From: FEN-1219 sp036274615
GTDB lineage: Bacteria; Pseudomonadota; Gammaproteobacteria; Steroidobacterales; Rariloculaceae
Reading direction: 5' to 3'
Assembly (NCBI GenBank): GCA_036274615.1
Contig: DASUFK010000235.1
Coordinates: 1-20,085 of the forward strand
DNA length: 20,085 nucleotides
Shown: positions 1 through 8,205 of the stretch, one piece after another
Numbering within the stretch: the first letter of the stretch is position 1
Layout of the letters: every line of letters begins with the position of its first letter
Made by a program: the position numbers and the translations under genes
The notes under the pieces: model-generated
What the model was told of the DNA's origin: nothing
The model's input: only the letters and a program-made list of their open reading frames with translations
Database searches by the model: none

Positions 1-1
1 C

Positions 2-685
2 GCGGCGGCCGCGGAAGACCGCGTGACGCGTACCAGCGAAGGGTTCGTTGCAGAGCACGCCGCCGACGAGCTCCGCAATCCGCTGACGATGCGCGAGCGG
101 CGCACTCCGGCCACGAAGATCGCGACCAAACCTCGCGGCGACGAAGGCCGCGTTCAACCGCAGGCCGCGACCGTGTCGTTCGGCGACTCCTGGATCTTCG
201 AGGCATCCGCGGATCTCTTCTACGACAACGACGGCGACGGCTACTTCCACTACGTGCGCGTGCGCTTCGACGCCGACACGTCGCAGGCGATGAGCAACGT
301 CTACGCGGAGATCTACATCAGCGCCGACGGCGAAGCGTGGGAGTTCCTCACCGACACCAAAGACTTCACGATCTGGGCGACGTCGCCCGACGACGACTAC
401 GAGGTGGAGACCGAGCTCGTGTCGGGCTATTCCACCGGCAAGTACGACCTGCTGATCGAGCTCCACGATGCCGCCACGGGCGACCTCATCGACGAGTTCG
501 GGCCGCGCGAGTCGGCGGAGCTCGCCGTGCTGCCGCTCGAAGACTCCACTCGCGACGGTGTCGTGCCCGCGCCGGCCCCGCTGCCGCCGCCGCTCGACGG
601 CGAGGACGGCGGCGGCGGCGCCGTCACCTATGTATGGCTCCTGGGGCTCGCCGGCGCCGCGCTCGCTCGAAGGCGCGCCGCGTGA
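2..685 (+). CDS. Choice-of-anchor H family protein with GlyGly-CTERM-type tail (5' end outside window)
   Basis: The reading frame is open to the left edge of the window, so the N-terminus is missing. A GTG at 23 could start it, but that form has no signal peptide, whereas the C-terminus needs export; the real start is therefore probably upstream. The middle of the protein (about residues 50-175 counted from the GTG) is rich in Asp, Tyr and aromatic beta strands, with DNDGDGYFHY, NVYAEIYIS and YDLLIELHDAATG. This matches my recollection of choice-of-anchor H proteins. After a Pro-rich linker the protein ends in a Gly run, a hydrophobic stretch (VTYVWLLGLAGAAL) and ARRRAA. That is the Gly-Gly / transmembrane / basic-tail layout of GlyGly-CTERM sorting signals, cut by rhombosortase and tied to type II secretion. 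The mature protein is probably surface-attached. Function unknown. Confidence 0.75.
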   Translation, partial: AAAAEDRVTRTSEGFVAEHAADELRNPLTMRERRTPATKIATKPRGDEGRVQPQAATVSFGDSWIFEASADLFYDNDGDGYFHYVRVRFDADTSQAMSNVYAEIYISADGEAWEFLTDTKDFTIWATSPDDDYEVETELVSGYSTGKYDLLIELHDAATGDLIDEFGPRESAELAVLPLEDSTRDGVVPAPAPLPPPLDGEDGGGGAVTYVWLLGLAGAALARRRAA

Positions 686-989
686 GAGCACCATGGCTCG
701 CTCGAGCGCTCCTGAATCGGCCACCCCGCGGAGCAGCGCGCGCGGGTGGCCGCCCGCCTCGCCCACGCAGCCGGCCCCTACGCCGCCGCACGCACTGACC
801 GCCGCCGGCGCCGCCGCCGTGCATCGGCGCCGCTGGTGCGAAGCGCGGTCGCGCTTCGGCGCGTTTCGCGACAGCGTCTGGCTGGCGCCGCCGCCTCAGG
901 AATGACCTTGGAACGCGCGGTGAGCGCGTGGCGAGTAGCGGCCCGATGCCTTGCGCTCTCGGCATTGAAACGCCGACACTGCTCGCCCC
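686..989. other. Intergenic region, no supported gene
   Basis: No convincing gene is present in these 304 bases. A 70-codon frame (693-905) has an Arg/Pro/Ala composition typical of a GC-rich artefact. The only visible structure is a short perfect inverted repeat, cgaagcgcg (839-847) / cgcgcttcg (850-858), with a 2-base centre and no T-tract. The promoter of the hydrolase gene at 990 should lie here, but I could not identify -35/-10 boxes. Confidence 0.5.
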
Positions 990-2075
990 ATGAGGCACCC
1001 GATTCTCGCCCTCGCGCTCGCGCCGCTCGCGACGCTTTTCTGCATGCTCGCCGCGGCACAACCCGCGGCGCCGGCCGCGGGCGGACCGCCGCGCGGGCCG
1101 GCACGCGACATCACGCGCATCGGCGGCGATCTCTACCGCGCCCACAACGGCAACTGGTACACGGTGTTCCTCGTGACGCAAGACGGCATCGTGCTCGGCG
1201 ACCCGATCAACGTCGGGTTCGCCACCTGGCTCAAGGGCGAGCTCGACACGCGCTTCGCGGGCAAGCCGGTGCGCTACGTCGTCTATAGCCACAGCCACTT
1301 CGACCACGCCGAAGGCGGCGCCGCGTTCGCGGCAACCGCCACGTTCGTCGCTCACGAGAACATGCTGCGCAACATGGACGGGCGCTATCCGCAGATGCCC
1401 GGCGACATGGTCGATCGCAACGACAACGGCGTCATCGACCCGGACGAGATCGCAATCCCCACGAACACGCGGCCCGGCGTTTGCGGCATGAGCAACAATT
1501 GGTTTGCGAGCCGCGACTACGACGGCGACGGCAAGATCCCGCCCAAGGAGCTCCAGCGCGACATCGTGCGGCCGAACGTCGTGTACTCGGAGCGCATGCG
1601 CATCGAGCTGGGCGGCAAGGTGGTGGAGCTCGTTCACCCGGGGCTCAATCATTCCGACGACGCGACCGTGATGTTGTTTCCGGCCGAGCGAGTCGCGTTT
1701 GCCACCGAGTTCCTCGCCGACGCGCTCGTCGCGAACGACATCCACTCGCTGCCGAGCGCGTGCGGGCCCTTCGACGGCAGCCCGCTCGCGGAGTGGATCA
1801 AGTCGTACCGCACGGTCGAGCGCCTCGACTTCGACGTGCTCGCCACCGGCCACGGCGCACCGCTGTTCACGAAGGCCGACGTGGCGGCCACGCGGGAGTA
1901 CTTCGAGGATCTGGTCAAAGCCGTGTCGGCCGGCATCGAGTCGGGCCAATCGCTCGACCAGCTCAAAGAGAGCGTGCGCCTCGAGAAGTACAAGGCGTGG
2001 GCGAACTACGATCGCCTGCGCGCCTACAACGTCGAAGCCGCCTACCTCAACCTCAAGCTCTACCGCCAAAAATAG
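990..2075 (+). CDS. Exported MBL-fold metallo-hydrolase with two EF-hand-like insert loops
   Basis: The 361-residue product begins with a signal peptide (hydrophobic residues 4-22, likely cut near AAA-Q24), so it should act in the periplasm. The metallo-beta-lactamase zinc motif is intact: HSHFDH at 101-106. Further likely ligands are H221 (NHSDD), D244 and H288 (ATGHGAP). Between the first motif and H221 lies an insert with two textbook 12-residue EF-hand loops: D142-x-N-x-N-G-x-I-x-x-x-E153 and D176-x-D-x-D-G-x-I-x-x-x-E187, separated by a Cys-containing stretch. The substrate cannot be told from the sequence. The ATG at 990 is the only start giving a clean signal peptide, but no good Shine-Dalgarno precedes it. 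The last codons (caa aaa tag) run into the REP-like hairpin at 2068-2150, so the C-terminal Lys and the stop are supplied by that element. Confidence 0.85.
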   Translation: MRHPILALALAPLATLFCMLAAAQPAAPAAGGPPRGPARDITRIGGDLYRAHNGNWYTVFLVTQDGIVLGDPINVGFATWLKGELDTRFAGKPVRYVVYSHSHFDHAEGGAAFAATATFVAHENMLRNMDGRYPQMPGDMVDRNDNGVIDPDEIAIPTNTRPGVCGMSNNWFASRDYDGDGKIPPKELQRDIVRPNVVYSERMRIELGGKVVELVHPGLNHSDDATVMLFPAERVAFATEFLADALVANDIHSLPSACGPFDGSPLAEWIKSYRTVERLDFDVLATGHGAPLFTKADVAATREYFEDLVKAVSAGIESGQSLDQLKESVRLEKYKAWANYDRLRAYNVEAAYLNLKLYRQK

Positions 2076-2150
2076 GGACATGCTGCTTTTTCGGCGAGCC
2101 GCGCCGAGCGACGACGGGCTACGCCGAAAAAGCAGCATGTCCCTATTTTT
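2068..2150. repeat. REP-like long hairpin overlapping a stop codon; possible bidirectional terminator
   Basis: Perfect 29-base inverted arms lie at 2068-2096 and 2122-2150. The left arm begins aaaaatagggacatgctgc and the right arm is its exact complement, ending ccctattttt. The 25-base centre can extend the stem (agcc 2097-2100 with ggct 2117-2120). The A-rich start and T-rich end give the form of a bidirectional Rho-independent terminator. The AATAGGGACA opening resembles REP/RAYT-linked palindromes known from many proteobacteria; this resemblance is from memory, not from a search. The stop codon TAG of the upstream hydrolase (2073-2075) lies inside the left arm. Confidence 0.85.
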
Positions 2151-2217
2151 CGCGACTCGGTCACGGAATCTTCGGCCGGTCATGAGAAACGGCCGCGACT
2201 GAGGCATACTCGGGGCG

Positions 2218-2607
2218 ATGCGGCCCTTCGTCCGAAAGCTAACGCCCGTCCTCTGGGCAGTCGCCGTCGCACTGATCGGCGTGCGGTCCACCGGCACGCA
2301 CCTGCATCTCTGCCTCGACGGCAGCGAGCCCTACGCAAGCGTGCGGATCTCCGACTCGGAGGCCGTCTCCGGCCAAGGCGCCCAAAGCGAAGGCACTCAT
2401 CAGGACCAGGACGTCGACGCCGTCGGCACGGCGACGTTCGCCAAGAAGGACGCGCAGGACGACACGGCGGTCAGCGCCGGCGTCGTGCACGCCGTCGTCG
2501 CGCTGTTGCCTCCGCCGCAGCGAGTGCATGGGGAGCCCGAGCCGCAGAGCCTCGCTCCACGCCTCCCCGACCTCTTCCGTCCGCTACTGCGCGGGCCGCC
2601 CGCCTAA
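2218..2607 (+). CDS. Small exported protein at the head of the czc operon
   Basis: A 129-residue product with a hydrophobic N-terminal segment (about residues 9-22, after MRPFVRK), suggesting export or membrane anchoring. It continues with THLHLCLDGSEP, where His27, His29 and Cys31 form an H-x-H-x-C cluster that could bind metal. The rest is low-complexity, rich in Asp, Gln, His and Pro (for example THQDQDVD), with no domain I can name. It lies 69 bases before the CzcC-like gene in the same direction and is probably the first gene of the efflux operon. Similar short proteins precede czc genes in other gammaproteobacteria (recollection only). A catact at 2205-2210 could be a -10 box, which would make the mRNA nearly leaderless; no -35 box is clear. 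A 6-bp stem (cggccg 2173-2178 / 2190-2195) precedes it. A role in metal sensing or efflux is inference. Confidence 0.6.
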   Translation: MRPFVRKLTPVLWAVAVALIGVRSTGTHLHLCLDGSEPYASVRISDSEAVSGQGAQSEGTHQDQDVDAVGTATFAKKDAQDDTAVSAGVVHAVVALLPPPQRVHGEPEPQSLAPRLPDLFRPLLRGPPA

Positions 2608-2676
2608 GCCTCCCAAGACCGATCGATCGTCCGTTCGACGCGCGCCGGCGCTCTGCGTCCGCGCGGGGAGGTTTCG

Positions 2677-3966
2677 ATGCATTCTTCAGTGCTGCGCGCG
2701 CTGCTCGCGTGCGCACCTTTGCTGGCTGCGGCGAGCGCTGCAGCTCAGGCGCCGCCCGAGCGTGCCGCGCCCCGCGAGCTCACGCTCGCGAGCGCGGTCG
2801 ACTTGGCGCTCGCGCGCAATCCCAGCTTGGCGGCGAGCCTGTACGAGCTCACGGCCGCGCAGGGACGAATCGTTCAAGCCGACCTGCGGGTGAATCCCGA
2901 GCTGCGCCTCGAGCTCGAGAACTTCGCCGGCACCGGCAGCGCGGCCTCGCTCGACGCGCTCGAGACCACGTTGAGCCTGAGCCAGGTGATCGAGCTCGGC
3001 GGCAAGCGCGATTTGCGCCGCGGCGTCGCGGAGGCCGGCCGCGACCTCGCGATCGCCGAGCAACGCGCGCGCGAGCTCGACGTGCTCGGCGAGGTCGCGC
3101 GGCGTTTCGTGGACGTGGCCGCGGCGCAGGAACGCGTACGTTACGCGCGCGCCGGCGCCACGCTCGCGTCGCAAACGCTCGACGCGATCACACGTCGAGT
3201 GGACGCGGCGCGCTCGCCCGTGGCGGAGCAGAGCCGCGCCCGCATCGCGCTCACTCGTGCCACGATCGAGCAGCGCGAAGCCGAAAGCGACCTCGTCACG
3301 GCGCGGCACGCCCTCGCGGCGCTCTGGGGCGACGCCGAGCCCGGCTTCGGCTCGGCCGCCGCGGACCTCTTCCGCCTCGAGGCGAACGAGCCGTTCGAGA
3401 CGTTCTTCGCGCGGCTCGAGCGGACGCCGGAGATCCTGGCGTTTGCGTCGCAGGCGCGGCTGCACGACGCGGAGCTCGAGCTCGCGCAGGCCCAAGCGCG
3501 CCAGAACTTGGCGGTGGAGATCGGCGTGCGGCGGCTCGCGGCAACCGACGACTGGGCGCTCGTCGCCGGCTTCTCGAGACCGCTCGGCGTCCGCAATCGC
3601 AACGAGGGCGCGATCCTCGAAGCGCGCGCACGGCGCGCGCAGACCGAAGCCGAGCGCGGCGCCGCGCTCAACGACGCGCGTGCGGCGCTGTTCGGCGTCT
3701 ACCAGGCCATGACGACGGCGCGAGATCGCACCGCCATCCTGCGCGCCGAAGCGGTGCCGCAAGCCGAGACCGCCCTCCGTCAGGTCCAAGCCGGTTACGA
3801 CGTCGGCCGCTTCTCGTTTCTCGAGCTCGTGACCGCGCAACAGGAGCTGCTCGAGCTGCAGCAAGCGGCGATCGACTCGGCTGCGTCGTATCACCGTTTT
3901 CGCACCGAGCTCGAGCGGTTGACGAACGAGCCGCTCGCCGCCGAACTGGAGGCCCCCACGCCATGA
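2677..3966 (+). CDS. czcC: CzcC-like TolC-family outer-membrane efflux protein
   Basis: The 429-residue product has a signal peptide (MHSSVLRALLACAPLLAAASAAAQA) followed by two outer-membrane-efflux repeats. The first covers roughly residues 35-225 (ELTLASAVDLALARNPSL; later LSLSQVIELGGKRDLRR). The second covers roughly 240-420 and ends with VQAGYDVGRFSFLELVTAQQELLELQ, the usual 'Y..G..s.lel..Aq..L' signature of TolC proteins. Long Ala/Glu/Arg-rich helices between the repeats fit the periplasmic alpha-barrel. Length is normal for CzcC. It should form the trimeric outer-membrane channel of the pump. A strong ribosome-binding site, ggggagg (2665-2671), stands 5 bases before the ATG. The stop overlaps the start of the adaptor gene (ATGA at 3963-3966), indicating translational coupling. 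Confidence 0.92.
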   Translation: MHSSVLRALLACAPLLAAASAAAQAPPERAAPRELTLASAVDLALARNPSLAASLYELTAAQGRIVQADLRVNPELRLELENFAGTGSAASLDALETTLSLSQVIELGGKRDLRRGVAEAGRDLAIAEQRARELDVLGEVARRFVDVAAAQERVRYARAGATLASQTLDAITRRVDAARSPVAEQSRARIALTRATIEQREAESDLVTARHALAALWGDAEPGFGSAAADLFRLEANEPFETFFARLERTPEILAFASQARLHDAELELAQAQARQNLAVEIGVRRLAATDDWALVAGFSRPLGVRNRNEGAILEARARRAQTEAERGAALNDARAALFGVYQAMTTARDRTAILRAEAVPQAETALRQVQAGYDVGRFSFLELVTAQQELLELQQAAIDSAASYHRFRTELERLTNEPLAAELEAPTP

Positions 3967-4895
3967 ATGCACTTCGGACGATTGCCATCGCGGCGCTCGC
4001 GAGCGCGTCGCTCGCGGGTTGCGGGCGCGAGGACGCCGCCGGCAACAACGCGGAGCGCCAGGACGAGGCGCACGAAGAATCGCACGCCGTGAGCCTCACA
4101 CCCGCTCAGGTGGCGGCGGCCGGCATCGAGACGCTCGCAGCCGGCGCCGCGACCATTCGCGAGACGCTGCCGCTCTACGGCGCGATCACGCCGAACGCCA
4201 CGGCCGTGCGGCAAGTCTCGGCACGGTATCCCGGCGCGATTCGCACCGTCGCGAAAAGCTTCGGCGACTCCGTACGCCAGGGCGAGACGCTCGCCACCGT
4301 GGAGAGCAACGAAAGTCTGCAGGTGTACAGCATCACATCCCCACTCGCGGGCGTGGTCACGGAGCGCAATGCGAACACCGGCGAGCAGACCGGCGAGCGC
4401 ACGCTGTTCACCATCGCCGATCTTTCGACGGTCTGGGTGGAGGTGGCGCTGTTTCCGCGCGACGTGGGCAAGGTCAAGCAAGGCCAGCGCGTCACGATCC
4501 GCGGCGCGGAAGGCGGCGCAGCCGCGGACGGCGAAGTGATCTGGATCGCGCCGTTCGGCAGCAGCGCCAACCAAACGCTCACCGCGCGCGTGCTGCTCGA
4601 CAACGGCGAACGCCGCTGGGCGCCGGGCCTCTACGTGAACGCGCAGATCGCGCTCGGCGAGCTCGAGGTACCGCTCGCGGTTCGCAACTTGGCGCTGCAG
4701 ACGCTCGACGAGCGCACCGTGGTGTTCGTGGACACCGGCAACGGCTTCGAGCCTCGCCCCGTGCAGCTCGGCCGCGCCGACTCCGAGCACACCGAGATCG
4801 TCGCCGGCCTCGAATCGGGCGCGCGCTACGTCGCGAAGAACAGCTTCATTCTCAAGGCGGAGCTCGGCAAAGGCGAAGCCGAGCACGAAGACTGA
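3963..4895 (+). CDS. czcB: CzcB-like RND periplasmic adaptor lipoprotein without a helical hairpin
   Basis: A 310-residue membrane-fusion protein. The ATG at 3963 overlaps the czcC stop by four bases and opens a lipoprotein signal with lipobox L-A-G-C20, so it is probably anchored to the inner membrane by lipid. Residues 21-42 are acidic with two His. The barrel-sandwich (lipoyl) halves are at about 84-115 (RYPGAIRTVAKSFGDSV) and 120-150 (ITSPLAGVVTERNANTGEQ). A beta-barrel (LSTVWVEVALFPRDVGKVKQG) and a membrane-proximal domain follow, to the acidic end EAEHED. The alpha-helical hairpin that normally separates the lipoyl halves is absent: VESNESLQVYSITSP joins them directly. This explains the short length compared with usual adaptors of roughly 400 residues or more. 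It should bridge CzcA and CzcC. Confidence 0.9.
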   Translation: MNALRTIAIAALASASLAGCGREDAAGNNAERQDEAHEESHAVSLTPAQVAAAGIETLAAGAATIRETLPLYGAITPNATAVRQVSARYPGAIRTVAKSFGDSVRQGETLATVESNESLQVYSITSPLAGVVTERNANTGEQTGERTLFTIADLSTVWVEVALFPRDVGKVKQGQRVTIRGAEGGAAADGEVIWIAPFGSSANQTLTARVLLDNGERRWAPGLYVNAQIALGELEVPLAVRNLALQTLDERTVVFVDTGNGFEPRPVQLGRADSEHTEIVAGLESGARYVAKNSFILKAELGKGEAEHED

Positions 4896-4911
4896 GCCGA
4901 GGAGCCTCGCC

Positions 4912-7900
4912 ATGATCGACGCCCTACTTCGCATCTCGATCGCGCGCCCGTGGGTAGTGCTGTTCCTCGTGGCTGCGCTCGCGGCGCTCGGAATCTCGAG
5001 CTACCAGCGCCTGCCGATCGACGCAGTGCCCGACATCACCAACGTGCAGGTGCAGATCAACACGCAGGCCGAGGGCTACTCGCCGCTCGAGGTCGAGCAG
5101 CGCATCACCTATCTCGTCGAGACCGCGATCGCGGGGCTGCCGGGCATCGAGTACACACGCTCGCTGTCGCGCTACGGGCTGTCGCAGGTCACCGTGGTGT
5201 TCGCGGACGGCACCGACGTGTTCTTCGCGCGGACTCTCGTGAACGAGCGGCTGCAACAGGCGCGCGCGCAGCTGCCGAACGGCGTGGAGCCCGAGCTCGG
5301 CCCGATCGCCACCGGGCTCGGCGAGATCTTCTTCTACACCGTGCACGCGGACGAGAGCGCGCGCCAGCCCGACGGATCTCCGTACGACTCGACCGCGCTA
5401 CGCACGCTGCAAGACTGGGTGATACGCCCGCAGCTCAGGCTCGTGCCGGGTGTCACGGAGGTCAACACGATCGGCGGCTACGAGAAGGAATTTCACGTCA
5501 CACCCGACCCTGCCCGGATGCTGGCGTTCGGACTCGTGTTCGACGACATCGTCGACGCGCTCGAGCGGAACAACACCAACGTGGGCGCCGGCTATATCGA
5601 GCGCAACGGCGAGCAGTACCTCGTTCGTTCCCCGGGACAGATCACCGACATCGCTGCGATCGAGCGCGTGATCGTGGCGCACCGCGGCGGCGTGCCGATC
5701 ACGGTGCACGACGTCGCCGACGTGGGGCTCGGCAAGCAGCTGCGCACCGGCGCCGCCACTCGTGACGGCGAGGAAACCGTGCTCGGCAGCGTCGTGATGC
5801 TGATGGGCGCGAACAGCCGCACCGTGGCGCGCGACGTCGCCGCGAAGCTCGCGGCGATCAACGGCACGCTGCCCGCCGGTGTGAGCGCCGAAACCGTGTA
5901 CGACCGCACCACGCTCGTCGACAAGACGATCGGCACCGTGCAGAAGAACCTGCTCGAGGGTGCGCTGCTGGTGGTAGCCGTGCTGCTGGTGATGCTCGGC
6001 AACGTGCGCGCCGCGGTGCTCACGGCGCTCGTGATCCCGCTGTCGATGCTGCTGCTGATGACCGGGATGGTGGCGACCAAGGTCAGCGCGAATCTCATGA
6101 GCTTGGGTGCGCTCGACTTCGGCCTGATCGTCGACGGCGCCGTGATCATCGTGGAGAGCTGCATCCTGCGGCTCGCGGAGCGGCAGCAGCACGAGGCGCG
6201 CGCGCTCACGCCGGACGAGCGCCTCGCCACCGTCTTCGCCGCCGTTCGTGAGGTCTTCACGCCGAGCCTCGTGAGTGTGCTCGTGGTGATCCTCGTGAAC
6301 CTGCCGATCCTCGCGCTGACGGGCGTGGAAGGAAAGATGTTCCGGCCGATGGCGCTGACCGTGGTGATGGCGCTCGTCGCCGCGCTCGCGCTGTCGTTGA
6401 CGTTCGTGCCGGCCATGGTCGCGCTGCTGTTGCGCGGCCGTATCCGCGAGCGCGACAATGCGGCGCTGCGCGCCGCGAAGCGCGTGTATGCGCCGGTGCT
6501 CGACCTCGCGCTCCGCCTGCGGGTGCCGTTCGCGCTCGGCGCGCTCGCTATCGTCGCCGCCTGCGGCTGGCTCGCGTCGCGCATGGGCTCGGAGTTCATT
6601 CCGACGCTGGACGAAGGCGATCTCTCCGTGCAAGCGCTGCGGATCCCGGGCACGAGCCTCACACAGTCGATCGAGATGCAGCTCGAGCTCGAGCGTGCGC
6701 TGCGTGACGTTCAGGAAGTGCGGACGTTCTTCTCGCGCGTGGGCACCGCCGAAGTCGCGACCGATCCCATGCCGCCGAGTATCTCCGACGGCTACGTGAT
6801 GCTGAAGGAACGGAGCGAGTGGCCGGATCCGTCGCGGCGGAAGACCGACGTCGTGGAAGACATCGAGCGGCGCTTGCAGGCGTTGCCCGGCAACGCCTTC
6901 GAGATCAGCCAGCCGATCGAGCTCAGGTTCAACGAGCTGATCTCGGGCGTGCGCTCGGACCTCGGCGTGAAGATCTACGGGGACGACCTCGGCCGGCTGC
7001 TCGCCGCCGGTAACGCGGTCGCGGCCGTGCTGGCTCGGATCGAGGGCGCGGACGACGTCAAGGTGGAGCAAGTGGCGGGCCTCCCGGTGCTGTCGATCGT
7101 GCCCGACCGTGCGGCGATGTACCGCTACGGCCTGAACGTGTCGGACGTGCAGCACGTGCTCTACGCCGCCACCGGCGGCGAGGAGGCGGGCCAGCTGTTC
7201 GAGGGCGACCGGCGCTTCGCGCTCGTGGTGCGCCTGCCGGAGCGGCTGCGCAACGACTTCACGGCGCTCGAGCGCCTGCCGATGCCGGCGCCCCGGGGCG
7301 GCTACCTGCCGCTCGGCGAGGTGGCATCCCTGAGCGTGGCCCCAGGCCCGAACCAGATCAGCCGCGAGAACGGCAAGCGCCGCGTCGTGGTGACCGCCAA
7401 CGTCCGCGACCGCGATCTAGGTCGGTTCGTGGCCGAGGCGCGCGCCCGCATCGCGCGCGACGTGAAGCTGCCGACGGGTTACTGGCTCGAGTACGGCGGC
7501 ACGTTCGAGCAGCTCGAGTCCGCGACGCAGCGGCTCACGCTGCTCGTGCCCGTGACGCTCGCGATGATCTTCGGGCTGCTCCTGCTCACCTTCGGCTCGG
7601 CCAAGGACGCGGCACTCGTGTTCAGCGGCGTGCCGCTCGCGCTCACGGGCGGCGTCGCCGCGCTGTGGCTGAGAGGCTTGCCGCTCTCGATCACGGCCGG
7701 CGTCGGCTTCATCACGCTCTCCGGCGTGGCCGTGCTCACCGGCATCGTCATGGTGTCGGCCTTCAGGGACCGGCTCGCGGCAGGCGATGCGATCGACGAC
7801 GCGATCCGGCGCGGCGCCCTCCTCCGTCTACGGCCGGTGCTCATGGTGGCGCTGGTCGCAGCCCTCGGCTTCCTGCCCATGGCCCTGAACACCGGCACCG

Positions 7901-8031
7901 GCGCCGAGGTTCAGCGGCCGCTGGCGACCGTGGTGATCGGCGGGATCGTGTCGGCCACCGTGTTGACGCTGCTCGTGTTGCCCGGCCTCTACCGGATGAC
8001 CCACGCGAGGGAGCGAGGCGCCCGGCCCTAG
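4912..8031 (+). CDS. czcA: CzcA-like heavy-metal efflux RND pump
   Basis: A 1039-residue inner-membrane RND transporter of the heavy-metal-efflux (HME) family that exports cations using the proton gradient. TM1 is about residues 12-30, followed by the periplasmic porter domain (LPIDAVPDITNVQVQINT). The proton-relay helix DFGLIVDGAVIIVE carries D402, D408 and E415, the same positions and numbers as in Cupriavidus CzcA. A second porter domain and second TM bundle follow. Against my recollection of E. coli CusA, the Cu(I)-binding Met triad (M573, M623, M672) is replaced by Q574, I624 and E675. The stretch ATDPMPPSISDGYVMLKERS resembles CzcA. A divalent substrate (Zn/Co/Cd) is therefore more likely than Cu/Ag. 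A gagga site (4899-4903) precedes the ATG. It is the last gene of the operon; the stop lies in a GC-only hairpin. Confidence 0.93.
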   Translation: MIDALLRISIARPWVVLFLVAALAALGISSYQRLPIDAVPDITNVQVQINTQAEGYSPLEVEQRITYLVETAIAGLPGIEYTRSLSRYGLSQVTVVFADGTDVFFARTLVNERLQQARAQLPNGVEPELGPIATGLGEIFFYTVHADESARQPDGSPYDSTALRTLQDWVIRPQLRLVPGVTEVNTIGGYEKEFHVTPDPARMLAFGLVFDDIVDALERNNTNVGAGYIERNGEQYLVRSPGQITDIAAIERVIVAHRGGVPITVHDVADVGLGKQLRTGAATRDGEETVLGSVVMLMGANSRTVARDVAAKLAAINGTLPAGVSAETVYDRTTLVDKTIGTVQKNLLEGALLVVAVLLVMLGNVRAAVLTALVIPLSMLLLMTGMVATKVSANLMSLGALDFGLIVDGAVIIVESCILRLAERQQHEARALTPDERLATVFAAVREVFTPSLVSVLVVILVNLPILALTGVEGKMFRPMALTVVMALVAALALSLTFVPAMVALLLRGRIRERDNAALRAAKRVYAPVLDLALRLRVPFALGALAIVAACGWLASRMGSEFIPTLDEGDLSVQALRIPGTSLTQSIEMQLELERALRDVQEVRTFFSRVGTAEVATDPMPPSISDGYVMLKERSEWPDPSRRKTDVVEDIERRLQALPGNAFEISQPIELRFNELISGVRSDLGVKIYGDDLGRLLAAGNAVAAVLARIEGADDVKVEQVAGLPVLSIVPDRAAMYRYGLNVSDVQHVLYAATGGEEAGQLFEGDRRFALVVRLPERLRNDFTALERLPMPAPRGGYLPLGEVASLSVAPGPNQISRENGKRRVVVTANVRDRDLGRFVAEARARIARDVKLPTGYWLEYGGTFEQLESATQRLTLLVPVTLAMIFGLLLLTFGSAKDAALVFSGVPLALTGGVAALWLRGLPLSITAGVGFITLSGVAVLTGIVMVSAFRDRLAAGDAIDDAIRRGALLRLRPVLMVALVAALGFLPMALNTGTGAEVQRPLATVVIGGIVSATVLTLLVLPGLYRMTHARERGARP

Positions 8032-8041
8032 GACCGGGCGC
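8018..8041 (+). terminator. GC-rich hairpin over the czcA stop codon
   Basis: Perfect 8-bp stem gcgcccgg (8018-8025) / ccgggcgc (8034-8041), with an 8-base loop holding the TAG stop. There is no T-tract after it, so this is not a classical intrinsic terminator. It may stabilise the 3' end or be chance in a 70% GC sequence. Confidence 0.3.
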
Positions 8042-8131
8042 GCGCATCGTCTTCCGGGTTTCGTCGGCGCAAGCCACCTGCCGCCGCGCCTCGTGCTTCA
8101 CGGTAGAGCACCGCCGCTCAACCCGTGCAAC

Positions 8132-8141
8132 GCAACGTTGC
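8132..8141. promoter_or_regulatory. Palindrome upstream of the sigma-54 promoter (possible activator site)
   Basis: The perfect 10-base palindrome gcaacgttgc is preceded by a partial copy (gcaac at 8127-8131), within an AT-richer stretch running into aaattttgg. It lies about 90-100 bases before the predicted transcription start at about 8232. That is the usual distance for an enhancer-binding-protein site at a sigma-54 promoter. No specific regulator is assigned. Confidence 0.35.
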
Positions 8142-8205
8142 AAATTTTGGAAAGAAGCAGCCCCGCGGCGCACGGCTCGCAAGGTGCTGCGCGTCCCCAC
8201 CCTCG

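Noticed and set aside
839..858. Short perfect inverted repeat between the first two genes
   Set aside because: Nine-base GC-rich arms with a 2-base centre and no T-tract; may be chance at this GC content, so it is noted only within the intergenic entry.
693..905. Possible 70-codon gene in the intergenic region
   Set aside because: Arg/Pro/Ala/Ser-rich with no ribosome-binding site and no recognisable motif; typical of a non-coding GC-rich frame.
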